Notes: generated by a model from the sequence alone, not told the origin. 64,000 bases of DNA from Smallanthus sonchifolius (GCA_023525975.1 CM042034.1:1495501-1559500); one strand, 5' to 3'; shown: positions 22,032-34,800, counted from the stretch's first letter. Translations and numbers: made by a program.

Positions 22032-22654
22032 ATGTGTGTGTGCACGCACCATCATGTCTATGATTTTTTAATATACGAGCCTACTCTTCATCGAAATACA
22101 TTTTGATACCTCGATCGAAAAATATGTTTGCGTGTATTATATGGATATCCAAACAAATATCAATGTATTTGTACTATATACTTATATAGGACGACTTTCG
22201 CACGCATGCAATATATTTTATATTTATTTTTGTAAATTACAAAAATATGAAAGGAATATTTACTGCTTTAATACTGAATATCTTAACATATATTTTTTAA
22301 TGAATGTAATTAAATATTAATGTTTCTTGAACTATTAAGTTTAATGTCCATCTCATAATTATCCATTTTTAAATAAACATTATTTGGGTATTTAATAAAG
22401 ATTTATTTGCATTTTTAGATTTTTTTTTAACTAACACATCACCTAGCTTTTCTACGACAGATACACGACAACCTGCATATTACATGATTTGAACCCCAAA
22501 CTTTTTTGATTATGAGATACACCACTAAAATGTCCCATTTTTAGATATAATATTTTTTGATATTCCACTAAAGGAAAACATGCTCGATTATTATTTATTA
22601 TTTAACTTATATACTTGTATACATACCCGGGAGTTATATATAATAATATTAACT

Positions 22655-22700
22655 TACGACTCGTGTAATACACACGGGGTGAAAAATATCAATACATAAA
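22655..22700 (-). mobile_element. Helitron-like 3' end
   Basis: On the minus strand, TTTTATGTATTGATATTTTT is followed by CACCCCGTGTGTATTACACG, matching the hairpin end of the Helitron at 43531-43972. The last bases diverge from CTAG and the other end was not found, so this is probably a decayed relative. Confidence 0.5.
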
Positions 22701-23130
22701 ATTCTTAATTTTTTATGTATATATATTTTACAGATGTAAAAATATATTACATATATTAAGGATAGAAAACAAAATTTAAAATATGTAAAAAGTTTATGTA
22801 TATATATTTTTGATATTCCACTAAAGGAAAACACATTATATACTCGATTATTATTTACTAATTATTTAATTTATATATTTTTATACGTACTTGTATATAC
22901 TCGATTATTATAATTATTCCGCCGGTGCATGCATCCTCCCTTTGACAGTTTGGTTTTTTAAACCGTAGCCAAACTGTCAGTTTGGTTTCCAAAACATTCC
23001 CAGCTAACAATGAAACAAATACACCCAATAATTGTATTATTTTCACCAACAGTAAAACAATTATATTAAACTACACATGTAGTAGTATGTTAGCAATACA
23101 TGAGAAGAATTTGAAGTACAAAAAAGACCA

Positions 23131-25721
23131 CTAACCTGAAGAAATACTACCAGATATTTTTCGGGCTTCTTCTCGAATGCTAAAAAGGTTCATCTGAATC
23201 TCTCGGGAAATCCGGCCTTCTACAAGTTGAACGGGCAACCACATTTTCGGCTCCACTTCAACCGTGTACAAAAGAGTTGTATCATATTGTTGACCAGATA
23301 CAAAACCACTTTGTTCATACTGCACCATAAATAAGTTCATAACACCATTGCAAGTAAACAAATAGAGTATCTAGATTCTAGAGACTGAGGCATTTTCATA
23401 AGCTAAGAGCGGGTGTTTGGGACCGCTTATTCACAGTGTTTCACTTAAAATAAGCTGTTCGGGATAAGCACCTTCAAACTGCTTATCTAAAACAACTTAT
23501 TTCACTCGGACAATTTCAAACACCCTAAAATGGCTTATTGTTGTATCAAATAGCTCGTGATTCGCTTCAAAAAAGCTCGCTCAACAGCAACTCATAAACA
23601 AACGAGCCGGGACCTCGCTCTAGTTAAGCATGCCTTTACTTTTATAGGCAAAAGAAAACCCACCCGCCTTTTTTTGTTGTTATATCTATCTATATGTGCA
23701 AGAAATATTATTATTTGTGTTGTATTTATCCATATGTGCAAGAAATACAAAATTTTCGAACTTTAAAAACTAAACAAGCTGGCTCAAGCTTTATCCGAGT
23801 CAACTCGTTAAGAGTTTTCAAGCTGAGATGAGCTGGCTTGTTTAATTTCGATCCTGAACTCAAGTTAAAGTTGGCTCAGCTCGCTAAGAAGCACTAATCA
23901 AAATGCAATAAGCAGGTAAACAAACAACTTATTTCACTCTGGCAATTTAAACCACCCTAAAAACGGCTTATTGTTGTATCAAAATGCATTAAGCATATAC
24001 ACAAACAACTTATTTCGCTATGACAATTTCAAACACCCTTAAAAACGGCTTAATGTTGTTTCAAATTACACATATAAACAAACAGCTTATTTCACTTCGG
24101 ACGATTTCAAACACCCTAACAATGGCTTATCGTTGTATCATAATGCAATAAGCAGATTAACCATTAACTGTGAAAACGACCAGATAAAACGCAGGTGGCC
24201 TTCAAGGGGATAAAGGCAGAAACCAGTGAAAGCTAGATTCGAATATGAGACCTCCTCAGGAGGGACTCAGAAACTTACCACTGTGTCACCCCTTTTAACT
24301 TTATTCCATAATCTATGAAGCATGAGGTATATGTAAACAAGGACCAATGCAGAGAGACTAAATATGGAAGACAAGCACAAAAAGAAAAGGGCTGACCTGC
24401 TCAATAGACCATTTTCCTTCAAAGACTTCAAAATCACCCTCAATCATCTTAAACTCTATATCACGCCTTTGACCATATGGAAGAACTTCAAAATCTTGTT
24501 CATAACAATCAACAACGCCTTTAGCACTGAATTTCAATCCAAATGCCAGATTCTGCTGGCCAATCTGTGAAGCCAAATTGGGGTATAAACCAATATAAAT
24601 CCATGATTGTAACCTTAGGGCTTGTTTGGTTGACAGGATTACATGAATTCAATGGAATTGGAATTTAATTTCATTCCTTTGTCTGTTTGGTTGGCTAAGA
24701 GAATGAATTGGAATTAATTTCAACCAAATCCTTCGGTTGATGGAATTCACAATCCTTCAACATTTGAAATGAAACCTCACGAATGCTGGTAATTTACATA
24801 ATAACCCTAGACGTTTTTCATTTTTTTAAAGATATTTGATTTTTGGATCTTTGTCTTATATTTTGTTAATTTTAAGTGGTAGTTTTGTCATTTTAGGTAT
24901 CTCTACATTCCAATTCCATTAAAAAATGTATGAACCAAACACATTACGGATTTTCAAAAGAATCCTTTAAATTCCAATTCAAAATCCAATTCCAGTTCCA
25001 AAACATTCCGCGAACCAATCGCCCGCTTAGAGAATTTGGGTGAAATTAGAGCTTATGTTCTCAAAATTTGGGGGTTTGTGATCCAATTCAGATGGAAACC
25101 CTAATTCCATCATTTCTCCCAACATATACAGAGCTAAAAGGTAAAAATCACTTCAATGTCCCAATTAATCTAACAATTTCATACTTAATTAACAAACAAT
25201 TGGAAGATCAAACGAGAATTTCATACCTGAAGAAGACGAGCAAAGTTTTTTCTCTTATCAAGCAGCTGGCTTACAACGAGACCAGGGATAATATCAGCCA
25301 GCCTTTCATAATCGGTCAAAATGCCCCAAATTGTTTGAAGACTGGCGTCAATGGCGACCTTTGACCGGATTCTCCGGCGGTTGTTGCTTACCTTTTCAAT
25401 CTCAACTTCAATATCATCAACATCGCCGGAACTTGGTTCCGGTTCCGGTTCAGGCAATTGTTGCAAGTCACTATCGCTGCTACCTTTCAATGAGTCTCCA
25501 CAATCTCCGTTGGAAGATGATGCAGCGAATGCTTGAAATTGAGGTATTGAAGTTGCAAACGTGGCGCCAAAGGCTAGCGGTAGCGGTGGTGGTTTTTGTG
25601 CGTATATTGGAGGATAACTGATGGTGGTTGCGGCAAAACTGTGGCTGCAGATGCCATCGGAAACGTTGACAGCAGCATCCACCACGTTTATCGGAGTGGT
25701 TGGTAACCAGAGTATCGTCAT
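23131..25721 (-). CDS. Plastid-targeted START/polyketide-cyclase-like protein
   Basis: Three exons on the minus strand: 25227-25721, 24397-24564 and 23131-23319, giving 283 residues. The first ~90 residues are Ser/Thr/Ala-rich and hydroxylated, consistent with a chloroplast transit peptide; a PEPEPEP acidic linker follows. The cyclase/dehydrase (SRPBCC) fold starts near RRIRSKVAIDASLQTIWGILTDYERLADIIPGL and continues through GQQNLAFGLKFSAKGVVDCYEQ, EGDFEVFEGKWSIEQ and MWLPVQLVEGRISREIQMNL. This matches the Arabidopsis At4g01650-type family, whose ligand is not established. The stop comes at the expected length (SGSISSG); a splice-like GGTTAG near the stop was not used. A Tourist-like MITE sits in intron 1. 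The start was taken as the only in-frame ATG before the transit peptide. Confidence 0.88.
23405..24160. repeat. Diverged tandem repeat around ACTTATTTCACTCGGACAAT
   Basis: Variants of AACAACTTATTTCACT..CAATTTCAAACACCCTAAAA..GGCTTATTGTTGTATC recur at about 23500, 23925, 24005 and 24080. The left edge AGCGGGTGTTTGGGACCGC looks like a MITE terminus. It lies in intron 2 of the START-like gene. Confidence 0.6.
24618..25026. mobile_element. Tourist-like MITE in intron 1 of the START-like gene
   Basis: Ends GGGCTTGTTTGGTTG and its imperfect complement CGAACCAATCGCCCGC, flanked by TTA at 24615-24617 and 25027-25029 as in PIF/Harbinger-derived MITEs. About 409 bp and non-coding; the inner arms (GGAATTGGAATT) also pair. 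Confidence 0.75.
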
Positions 25722-25789
25722 TCTCGCTGATTTTAACCATTGATGATCGATTTTCTCATCTCTACTAGATTCATATGGCTGTAAATTAA

Positions 25790-25956
25790 GGGGGTGTTTG
25801 GGATTATTTTAAAAAAAAGATAATAAGTTAAAAGTTTGTTTGAATAATTGATGAAAAAGTTAGTTTTAAAAGGATGAAGTTGTTTTAGAGAAGTAAGTAT
25901 TTTTAACTTTTGGAAGAAGTCAAAAGTTGTTTTGGAGATGGAATCCCAAACACCCC
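25790..25956. mobile_element. Short Tourist-like MITE upstream of the START-like gene
   Basis: About 167 bp with ends GGGGTGTTTGGGATT and AATCCCAAACACCCC, flanked by TAA on both sides. It lies about 70 bp upstream of the chosen start codon, so it may overlap the promoter or 5' UTR. Confidence 0.8.
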
Positions 25957-26097
25957 TAAGTATTCCATTTCCACAATATCCATAAATTTAAGTTTTGATT
26001 AACTCGTGAACCTAAAGGCTTCTTATTTGTATAAATATAAATTTTTTATTATAATAAATATACATTTTTTTTATAAATATTACTATATTCAACCAGT

Positions 26098-26436
26098 GGA
26101 TCATTTGATAACTCTAAATATTTTGAGAACTCCTATCAATGGTTTATATTTTTTAAATTTTTTATTTTTTATATATTATCATGTGTGTTTATTTATATAA
26201 AAAAACAATCAAACTAATTTTTACATATGTTTTTACATTTTTAAACTTTTACCCATACATGTGTTAGATAGTAAAATCTATGCATGACTACACATGTGTA
26301 AAAATTAGTTTGATTGTTTTTTATGTACATAAACATACACGACAATATATAGAAAATACAAATTTTTAAAAATATAAACCATTGATAGGAGATCTCAGAG
26401 TTCTCAAGATATTTAAGAGTTCTTAAATAATTCATT
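26098..26436. mobile_element. Foldback element with ~150-bp arms
   Basis: The left arm contains TTTTGAGAACTCCTATCAATGG and the right arm its imperfect complement; pairing extends through CAATCAAACTAATTTTTACA on each side of a short loop near 26240-26280. The two mirrored ORFs here are products of the palindrome. Target duplication not identified. Confidence 0.7.
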
Positions 26437-27209
26437 CCCTATCCAATAATATGATAAAAATAACTAAACAATATATATTTTGTTGTATATAAATAATTAT
26501 ATATATACACACAATAAACTAAATACATGAATTATTTTTTGTATCTCATAACTATATGTAGAATATATCAAGAAAATTATCACTCTTAGATATTTGTTTT
26601 TTATATTTTAAAGTACGTGCCTATAGAATAAATATTAAGAAAATCCACAACGAGAAGCTTCAAAAACGCTGCTATGTCACTCTTGCCCTTCTCACAACAA
26701 AAAACGGCTCCAAAAACACCCTTTCACAACCTCATGTATGGGTGTTCATCAACCATCAAATATGGCCGAACCGTCCAAATCGAATAACAAGATGAAAAAG
26801 GGTTAATCTATTTTTTTAACTGGCTCATTTCAACTCATGTCCATTCAGTTAGTCTGGATATGGGATAGAGGATGGAGTGCTCTCAAATAACATGTTTATT
26901 TGATTTGTCAAATAGGATAGCCTAGTAGCCATGTACAAGACTAACATATACGAATACGGAATATGATAAGACGATGCTTTTATGATCAATTAACCATCAT
27001 TTCCTGATGCTCGGTAATGTTTAAATGTTATTATATTCTTTATTTCAAACAGTTATTTGTTTAAATGTACGGATATTATGAATAAGAGAATATCGTAAGA
27101 CTTATTGACCATCATTTTACGATCTATTAACCAGCATTAACATGTTATGAATATGTCCCAATGCTCAATAATGTTTAAATGCTACTATATTATTTCAAAC
27201 ACTTATTTG

Positions 27210-27312
27210 TAGCCATTGAGGTGGTGGCTCAAAGGTAAGAGCAAAAGCCTCTTAACACCAAGGTACTAGGTTCAAGTCCCGAGAAGCTTAAAAAATTTGC
27301 CGTTAAAAAAAA
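27210..27312 (+). mobile_element. Very short tRNA-derived SINE
   Basis: About 103 bp with A-box-like TGGCTCAAAGGTAAGAGC, B box GGTTCAAGTCC, and an A-rich tail. ACTTATTTG flanks it at 27201-27209 and 27313-27321. It is close to a bare tRNA-like head plus tail. Confidence 0.8.
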
Positions 27313-27321
27313 ACTTATTTG

Positions 27322-28232
27322 CAATTTATTATGTACTTGATTGTGTTTATACACACGTCTTTAAAGTTCATTTTACATATAACAAGATACGCATGATATC
27401 AAATTATCAGCATTTACAAATAATATCTCATACTCAATATCTTAACTACATTTTGATGAATCTGAATCAAACACTTGGAACCGAAATATGTAAAATACAA
27501 TGTTAAACCAAATAAATTGATTTGTATCAAACACAGAATTTTGTCATTTTAGTCATACAATATATATTATAATTTTAAGTATTTGGAAAGTACATACTAT
27601 TAAACCTAACAACACAGTGGGTGAACCCATTTTGATACATTTTCCCCCCTAATACGACTCATTTCAACCCATGTACATTTTGGTTAGAACTTGTTCGTTT
27701 TGATCAGCATCAAATTAATTGATACTCTTTTAAAACGACCTATGTTGACATACACCTGTTGAGCTAGTTTAAAGTGAACACGTAACTTACCTGAAACCGA
27801 CCTTCCTAAAAACTAAATTTGAATCAAAACATTTACATATTCACTTTCAATCACTTATATAATGAAAATAAAGCAGGATATGATAAACTGGTTAACGGAT
27901 ACGTTGCTATTAAGTATACATATATTCGCAGAAAATTTAAGCGTCATAAATTACAAATGCGCGGTGCATGCTGCGTTTTAGCTGATCCTTTTGGATAACA
28001 TAGTATTGATTTCTTCCTTTTTTTATTACAGTTTGTCACATATAAAAGGGCTTTGCTCAAGTTACTCCAAAACAATGGTTCTGATGTTTCTACAGCAGCA
28101 TATTACTTATGGCAGCCAATGTTAAGGGCTTTGTTCAAATTGGAACACACAGAAAAGCAACAGAATGTAATGACCGTACAGGTGCTACAGTAATAAATTC
28201 AAGGGAAAATCAAGAAGACTTCTCTAAATAGA
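27322..28232. other. Intergenic, nothing recognised
   Basis: AT-rich sequence without a supportable ORF or RNA gene. A GACTCATTTCAACCC patch at about 27650 resembles the dispersed GGGTCAA repeat family. Confidence 0.5.
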
Positions 28233-28622
28233 CATTGACTTTTAGCCTAGAAAATACATAGATATCCACACTGAAAAAGTAAGCCAAGTCATGGTTCTGC
28301 ACCAATGAAATGTCGACACGTGGTAAAAACCATGGCTAAATACCCGGCTTAGCCGGCGTGGTTGGCTGGCTAAGGGCCAGAAACCCCCGGCTAAGTGCAA
28401 AAAACCCCTGCTAAGGGCCTTATAACGGCAGGCTAAGTGCAGAAACCCCAGGCTCACGGCTAAAAAACCTAGACAGGCCGGCTATTTAGCCGTGATTTTT
28501 TGCCACGTGTCGACATTTCATTGGTGCAAAACCCTGACTTCGCTTAGTTTTTTATTAATTTTAGCCGGCTTAGCCGGCGGTTAAGTGAAGATGTCTATGT
28601 ATTTTTAGGCTAAAAATCAATG
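28233..28622. mobile_element. Foldback MITE with GGCTAAG repeats
   Basis: The ends CATTGACTTTTAGCCTAG and its complement near 28600-28622 pair. Longer internal arms share CACCAATGAAATGTCGACAC (left 28300-28320, inverted at 28502-28535). The centre has repeats of GGCTAAG(T/G)GC followed by AAACCCC. No convincing target duplication. Confidence 0.7.
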
Positions 28623-28990
28623 CTCCTTGGTTAAATGTATATTTTTGTAATTTCCCCAAATTCAATCATATAAAAGAGTCAAGATCACAAGAAAATGACT
28701 AGATCACAATTTGAAATTATATCAATAAGATTCAACAACAAAGGCACTTGAAAACAAGCAAACTTCATATAGAATTATGATAAAGTATAATCAATTACTA
28801 AATCCATCAAAGACAAGATAATAAAAAGTAGAAGACAGAGAGATCCCTAAATGAACAAGCAAACTTCATATGTTATCACCCTACAGTCTTAACATCATCA
28901 AAATGTGGCACTTAATGAAATTCACAAAGATACTAGGAACTACTAGATAGAAGATAGATTCATACCGCAACACTTGTTAGATCGACTGTT

Positions 28991-29719
28991 TTAAGTAACA
29001 TGAGGAGATACAAGGCTCTCCACAAACACAGGGACCTCACGAAGATTAGTCAGGAAGGAGGAAACCCTCAGGTAGAATATAATCCTTGGGTATTCTCAAG
29101 TAGTGCACGATATCATACTGACTCTCACGATCACGAGGCAACAGTTCCCATGACTGTTTTTCATCAACCATACATCAAATGAAGATATATGAAATATGCA
29201 CAAACATTCTTTCACAATTCCCAGGTAGGTATCAGACTTACACTCATATGTTGCATCATCGGGTTGAGGTATCTTTTTAAATTCATCTTTAGATAAATCA
29301 TAAGAAATAATTAAATACTTCGTATCTTCAATGTCTCTTACAATCCAGTAAAGTGCATCATTGCATAAGATACCAACCTTACGAACAAATACATACTTCA
29401 CTTCTTCGATAACCCTCCAAATATTCGATTTCAAACTCAACACATGTTTGATTCTCACCGTTAGGACAACCTTGTAATCATCTTTGGATGAATCATAACA
29501 TCTGCATGCGAATTCATTTATTAACAACATTCTTCTATGACGAAATTCGCTATCGCAACGATCTTCGTTGTAGTTATAGATCAGATGACGATTAATGAAA
29601 CCAGGACTCTTGATTAAAGAATGCCATGACTTACAAACACTCTTGCAGCGGATCAGATTCTTCACATCTAATCCTATCAATATCCGCTCAACCACATCGT
29701 TGTGAATAACATCTGCCAC
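28991..29719 (-). pseudogene. F-box protein gene with two frameshifts
   Basis: The minus strand starts MADVIHNDVVERILIGLDVK at 29719, a complete F-box of the SCF substrate-receptor type (CKSVCKSWHSLIKSPGF), then an F-box-associated domain (KHVLSLKSNIWRVI, YLIISYDLSKDEF). The first frame runs to VWLMKN near 29170 and then breaks. The next frame gives DEKQSWELLPRDRESQYDIVHYLRIPKDYILPEGF, and a third gives NLREVPVFVESLVSPHVT, the usual family ending, stopping at 28991. Two small indels explain this. With ~207 residues in the first frame it could still make a truncated F-box protein. A partial copy of the IYNYN segment lies just upstream. Confidence 0.8.
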
Positions 29720-29859
29720 TGATAGATGATGTGAATTCAGATGTTTGTTTGAGGATAGAACAAACCCTAAAAGAACTGTTATAGTCGGTTACATCACAGG
29801 TGAAAGTCTTTATCTTTATAGAATAATTTTGTTTAGTCGTAATCTTAATCTTTATCTTA

Positions 29860-29963
29860 TTAAAAATCTTTATCGTTAAGTGGCAGCGATCTTTGTTGTA
29901 GTTATAGATCAAAAGCCCTTGGACTATCTTACTGATTTTGTAGATTTTCATATTTGGCATCAA
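29860..29963 (-). pseudogene. Remnant duplicate of the F-box gene
   Basis: The minus strand reads KISKIVQGLLIYNYNKDRCH, matching RHLIYNYNEDRCDS of the neighbouring F-box gene; the DNA match covers CGATCTTTGTTGTAGTTATA-like sequence. The rest of the copy is gone. It probably reflects local tandem duplication, common for plant F-box genes. Confidence 0.55.
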
Positions 29964-30618
29964 ATACTAAAATCGCTAAACATGTGTGGCCCGCGTTTGC
30001 TACTTGAACGACATATTTGATCCATCACTATCGTGTTCCCAAGCTGTGATCTAATTACCTGTTTCAAAGGAAATAAATATTTTGGGAGGAAAGTTAGGAG
30101 TAATAATTATTAAAAATCTTCATTTTATTTTCTTTACACTTCATTCTATTAGAAACCCATGAATATAGTTTTTTTTAGTTCATTCTGTTAAAAAACAACT
30201 CGGCACATAAATATTTTTCATATTCTTTTTACTTCCTTTAACTTTTCTCTTTAAAAAAAAATACTCCCAAACACAGTGTAGAATCATTTATCTGTTTGCT
30301 GCCTCGTTTTTGTGTTTGCTTAGAAGCAATTTTTTTTAATTATTTACATCTAAGAAATTACCAAGTGTGATTTTACTATGTAATTTTTTTCTAGATTTTT
30401 TAATTTTTCTTTTATAACTTTTCTTATGTTATCTATGTTTTTACATTTTTTTTTATTTTTATCTATATTTCGATATAATATTAACATAAATCGAGACATT
30501 ACCGGAATAATTTTGAAATAAACAAACGCTTTTTAATAATTCTATATTGTTGTTCACCTTTCTACTATATATATAATCACATGCATACGTTGAAATTTGT
30601 TGCACTTCATAGCACTCA
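29964..30618. other. Intergenic, nothing recognised
   Basis: Very AT-rich, no supportable gene or RNA. Confidence 0.5.
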
Positions 30619-30782
30619 TTTTTTTAACGGCTAACATCAAGACCCGTGGAGGATACTAACAAAATTCCTCTCGTCATGACCCCTTGTCAGGATTCGAACC
30701 CATGACCTCCACATGAAGAAAACCTTTAAAGGGAAACCCCCTGGCAATGGCATACCAGACTAGAAGCCTGATGACATCGTAA
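30619..30782 (-). mobile_element. tRNA-derived SINE, minus strand
   Basis: On the minus strand, a B-box-like GGTTCGAATCC is followed by a body that ends in GTTAGCCGTTAAAAAAA. CACTCA flanks it at 30613-30618 and 30783-30788. The A box is weak. Confidence 0.6.
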
Positions 30783-31116
30783 CACTCACTTCTATCTTTC
30801 ACAGTTTCACATAGTCAATGGATCGGGTCTTGATCCATGGATCCAATAGATCAACCCGCAAATTAATAATTTGGGTCGACCCATTCTAAAATTAAGTTCA
30901 ATGTCTATTTTAAGTTAATTTTAGGGATGATGTCATGAAATAATAACCAAGTTTTCAATATTATTTCAACAAAGTCATTCATACTTTTTCTAATAACAAA
31001 AACCACTAAAGTCTAAAATATAATGTTTCAATCTTGTGAAAAAAAATTTATAAATGTTATAGTTTTTTAAAATTAAGTGACCTAAATGAAAGAAACATGA
31101 ACTTTGGTTACTATTT

Positions 31117-31226
31117 TTTTTAGAACAACGAATTTTTTTACTGCTGTGAGACTTGAAACCAAGACCCCCAAACCTTTGTGCTCCAATAGGTTTTGCCTTT
31201 CCCACTAGGCCACCAACCCCAATGAT
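31117..31226 (-). mobile_element. Short tRNA-derived SINE with 16-bp target duplication
   Basis: On the minus strand TGGCCTAGTGGGAAAGGC (A box) and GGTTTCAAGTCTC (B box) are followed by an A-rich end. A perfect 16-bp repeat ACTTTGGTTACTATTT lies at 31101-31116 and 31227-31242. Confidence 0.88.
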
Positions 31227-31813
31227 ACTTTGGTTACTATTTAGTGCTTGTCTTTTTCAAGTTCACTTAAATAGAACAAACATGAAATCTAGTTGTTATT
31301 TGGTGAATTTTTTTCTTCACAATTACTTACTATATTAAGTTAAACTAAACAAAAGATAATCACTAAATAATAATCAAGTTTCATATAACGCCAATTTAAG
31401 TTACTTAATTTAAATAAAAGTTCACCAGATAGGAACAAATATTGAAACATGAATAGTTTTGTTGTTAGAGAACGTGAGTTACTTTAGTGGAATACTGAAG
31501 AAACTTAGTTACTAACTATTAGGTGAAATATCCCCTTAGTTTTAGCAAATCCATCACCGGCATCACATGATGCCGCCACACACCCTCCACCACCACCGCC
31601 ACAAAATGGCATTGCTATAAACTCAACTACATGTATTGAAAACTTAGAAGAACAACAAAACTGAGTCTTTTTAAACATGTTACTTAGAAAATGAAGTAGA
31701 GTATCAAGATTAGAACAATCTATAAGAGGGATATTTGTATTATGTTCAACTAAGAACAATCTAGAAGTAATATATTCAGTATGCTAGTAGCTTAATAGAT
31801 GGATAATAGTAAT

Positions 31814-34800
31814 TCAAGTGAGTAAACCTTCTTTTAGGCATTCAGCTATGCCATATTTCAGTTTAAACATTTTCTCCTTTGCCATCTGCAAAAAGAAAAA
31901 AAAAAGGTCAAACACACAATAAGGGTAGGAATAGGATTGGTCAACTTTTTATTTAAAAAAAAAAAACTTACCCTGTGAACATCTGCAAGTCTTTTCTGGG
32001 CATCACTAAGTTGTTTCTCTATCACTTCTTCAGTTTGCATGAGAAACTTTTTGTGTGACAGCCCTGTTAAAATTAAATACCAAAATTATTAGTAATTTGC
32101 AGAATTTCAGTTAGGGTTGTAAAATGAATCGATGATTCAATGAACCGTTCAACTTTATGTTTGTATCTTTAATACATAAAGTGCGGGTTGGTTTAACTAA
32201 ATAGGTTGAAATTGCTACCTCTACCCCTATTAAAACAAAGTTTTATCGGGCTATACGCTAAAATTAGAGGTGGGAAGAGGCGCGGGTCAAATGGGAGCCG
32301 TGTCAGGCTGGGGTTGACCCACAAACAAGATTCAGGAAGTTATATGCATTGAAAATGTACTTTGAACTACTTTCAACCCGTTTGACCCATTTTTGGATAA
32401 AGCACAAAATTATTCTCAAACGGGTCGAAACCGTGAGCTCTACCTAAAATATTAAACTACCACGTTTCATCGGTCTGACTGACATATAAAAAATATCTAG
32501 AAAAAGAAGATCATACTTTGTTTCTCTACCATTCTGCTAACTTGGATTTGATGTGCTTCTAGTCCTTCAAGTGTGTTTTTGCACTTCTCAAGGTGTTGGT
32601 CCACCTCTTCTTTAAATTTCTCATATATGTGTTTCAGCTGCTCTTGTTGCTCTACATTAATTCAGAAAGAAACTTAGAAAGTAGAATATGGGTGGGTCAG
32701 GTAATGGGTGTAATTGAATGCGGGTCAACATGGGTCAAAACAAGTCCGGTTGACTAAAATTCTTTTGTCCAAAATACTTTTTAACCTTTTTCGTATACAA
32801 CTAATATGTCAAATATGATTACATAAATTGTATCATTCAGTAATAATCTAACTTTTTGAATAGAATGACGTAGGAGTTTCTATGCAATAAAAACATTTTG
32901 GGTGAGTTTTGACCCGTTTGACCCATTTCCTTTTAAGTTATTTATCTTTGTTTTACCCGTTAAAGTTAAAAATATAAAATTAACCCATTTATAAGTAAAT
33001 AGGTCTAAATGAAAGCGAGTCAAACGGGAAGCTATGGTACGGTCACAAACGCTTGGGTTGACTTGAAACTGTTTTTGTCCAAAAAAACATCACGGGAGGT
33101 TTTATGCATTAATGTGACTTTCTACCGTTTGAACCTCTTCCTTTTAAGCTACTTTTTTTTACCTTTCTAAAATGTATATAAAACATATAAATCCAACCAT
33201 TCATAAGTTAATGGGTCTAAGTTATTAAATTTCCATCTCTACATCATATCATCCATTTATCATCACCCATGAGGCCATGACAGTGATAGAAAAACTCAAG
33301 CTTTTATAATAATCAATTCTTTGGTGTTATATACTTATATTAAATTATTACCTTGGTATTGGTTTTCTGGATGCATTCTTTTGGATTTACCAAGGTTTGT
33401 TAGCTTTCCACTGAAACAGAATCACAAAAACCTTAAGATTAAAAATGCAAATCATTAAAAATGAAAAATCTGTAAAGAGTACCTACACTTCGTTTTGGAT
33501 CTTGGATTCAGCGTTTTGCAACTGGGACTGTATGTTCTTGGAGACTGACAACAGTATTGCAGCAGATTGTTTACTAGTGGTTGAATGTATTTTGCTTTGA
33601 ACTCTTTCTAGGGCCAAGGCAAATAGCTTGACAGCACTGGAAAACATATGTAAAAATGAGTATTATGAAATTTTGAATAGCATAGTGCAATCAAATAAGA
33701 GGAAAGATAGCTTGTATTTATCAAATTCAAATGAATTACTTCGCAAACCCGTCCTGTTCTGAGGAATCATCAAATTTTTCACAATCTCCATCCCCTGTAA
33801 AATAATAACTGCTCTTATTTCAAAAGTTATAATGCAGATCTGAAGACATAATTAAGATCAAACCTCAGAGAAAAGCCAAATAAGCATCATCTAATACTGA
33901 AAATATGTTTTTTACGATGTGGCACGTGTATATTCGAAAACTTAAATCTCAGTTGTACTCTCCTTATGTGGGATCACTAATCTCAGATCTCAACAAGATG
34001 CACTTACCAGAAATTGGTCACTTGAAATCTAAAATACACACTAATAATCAAGCATACAGTATGTCATAAAGCATAGTTCATGGTATTCACCATCAGTTTA
34101 AGTATTGGTATTATACTTTCTAGACGTGAACTTTACAGAGTTGAATATACATAGTACAGATTTTTAGTAATAAAATGAACCAATTATACCTTTGGCGGGT
34201 GAATCATCTTCAGAGCTTTCAGAATCCTCATCTTGATATGGTGATATACACGATTTATTTCCTTCAAATTTCTCAGATATAATTGGCACTATATTTACAA
34301 AAAAGAAGAATATTCAACAAAACTGGACCAAGTATTTTTTTTTTCCTTCAGTATTAAGTTTTCAATTATGCTTGAAGTAGATGACATTCTAATAACAAAC
34401 TCATAAAAACATAAGGGTGTGTTTGGTTTGAGGGTTTACGAATGGGGAATGGGAATGACAGTTATAGATGGTGTTTGTTGTAGAGGGGTAGGTTTCAAAA
34501 TCTGTTCCTCTTCAAATCAAATTCTATACCCATAGTCATTCCCAATAACAAACCAAACACCAGTACACCAACTTAAAAAAAGTTACCTGTGATGGGTGAA
34601 TCATCTTCAGATTCAGAGCTCTCAGAATCTACCACTTTACTTGGAGATCTAAAACATTTATTTTCTTCATGGTCTGGTTTTAGAACAGGAGAGTCTTGAA
34701 GGTCCATGAAATTATTCTAGAAATAAGAAAATTAAAGAACATATAGATTATGATGATAAAAAACACTAATCTCTACCAATTTCTATACTAAGATCAAAAT

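Larger units (their letters stand above)
19814..23130. other. Intergenic between GAUT7 and the START-like gene
   Basis: Holds GAUT7's upstream region and the 3' side of the START-like gene, both on the minus strand. It carries a hAT-type MITE (20311-20725), a SINE (21726-22031), a Helitron-like end near 22660 and a possible weak tRNA-derived repeat at 20065-20150 (GTTTGAGTCC box). No gene supported. Confidence 0.55.

Noticed and set aside
23131..23136. Possible extra downstream exon of the START-like gene using GT at 23134-23135
   Set aside because: Reading through to TAG gives the normal family length and no further exon was found.
26006..26435. Two similar ORFs on opposite strands
   Set aside because: They are the two arms of a foldback, AT-rich and without family resemblance.
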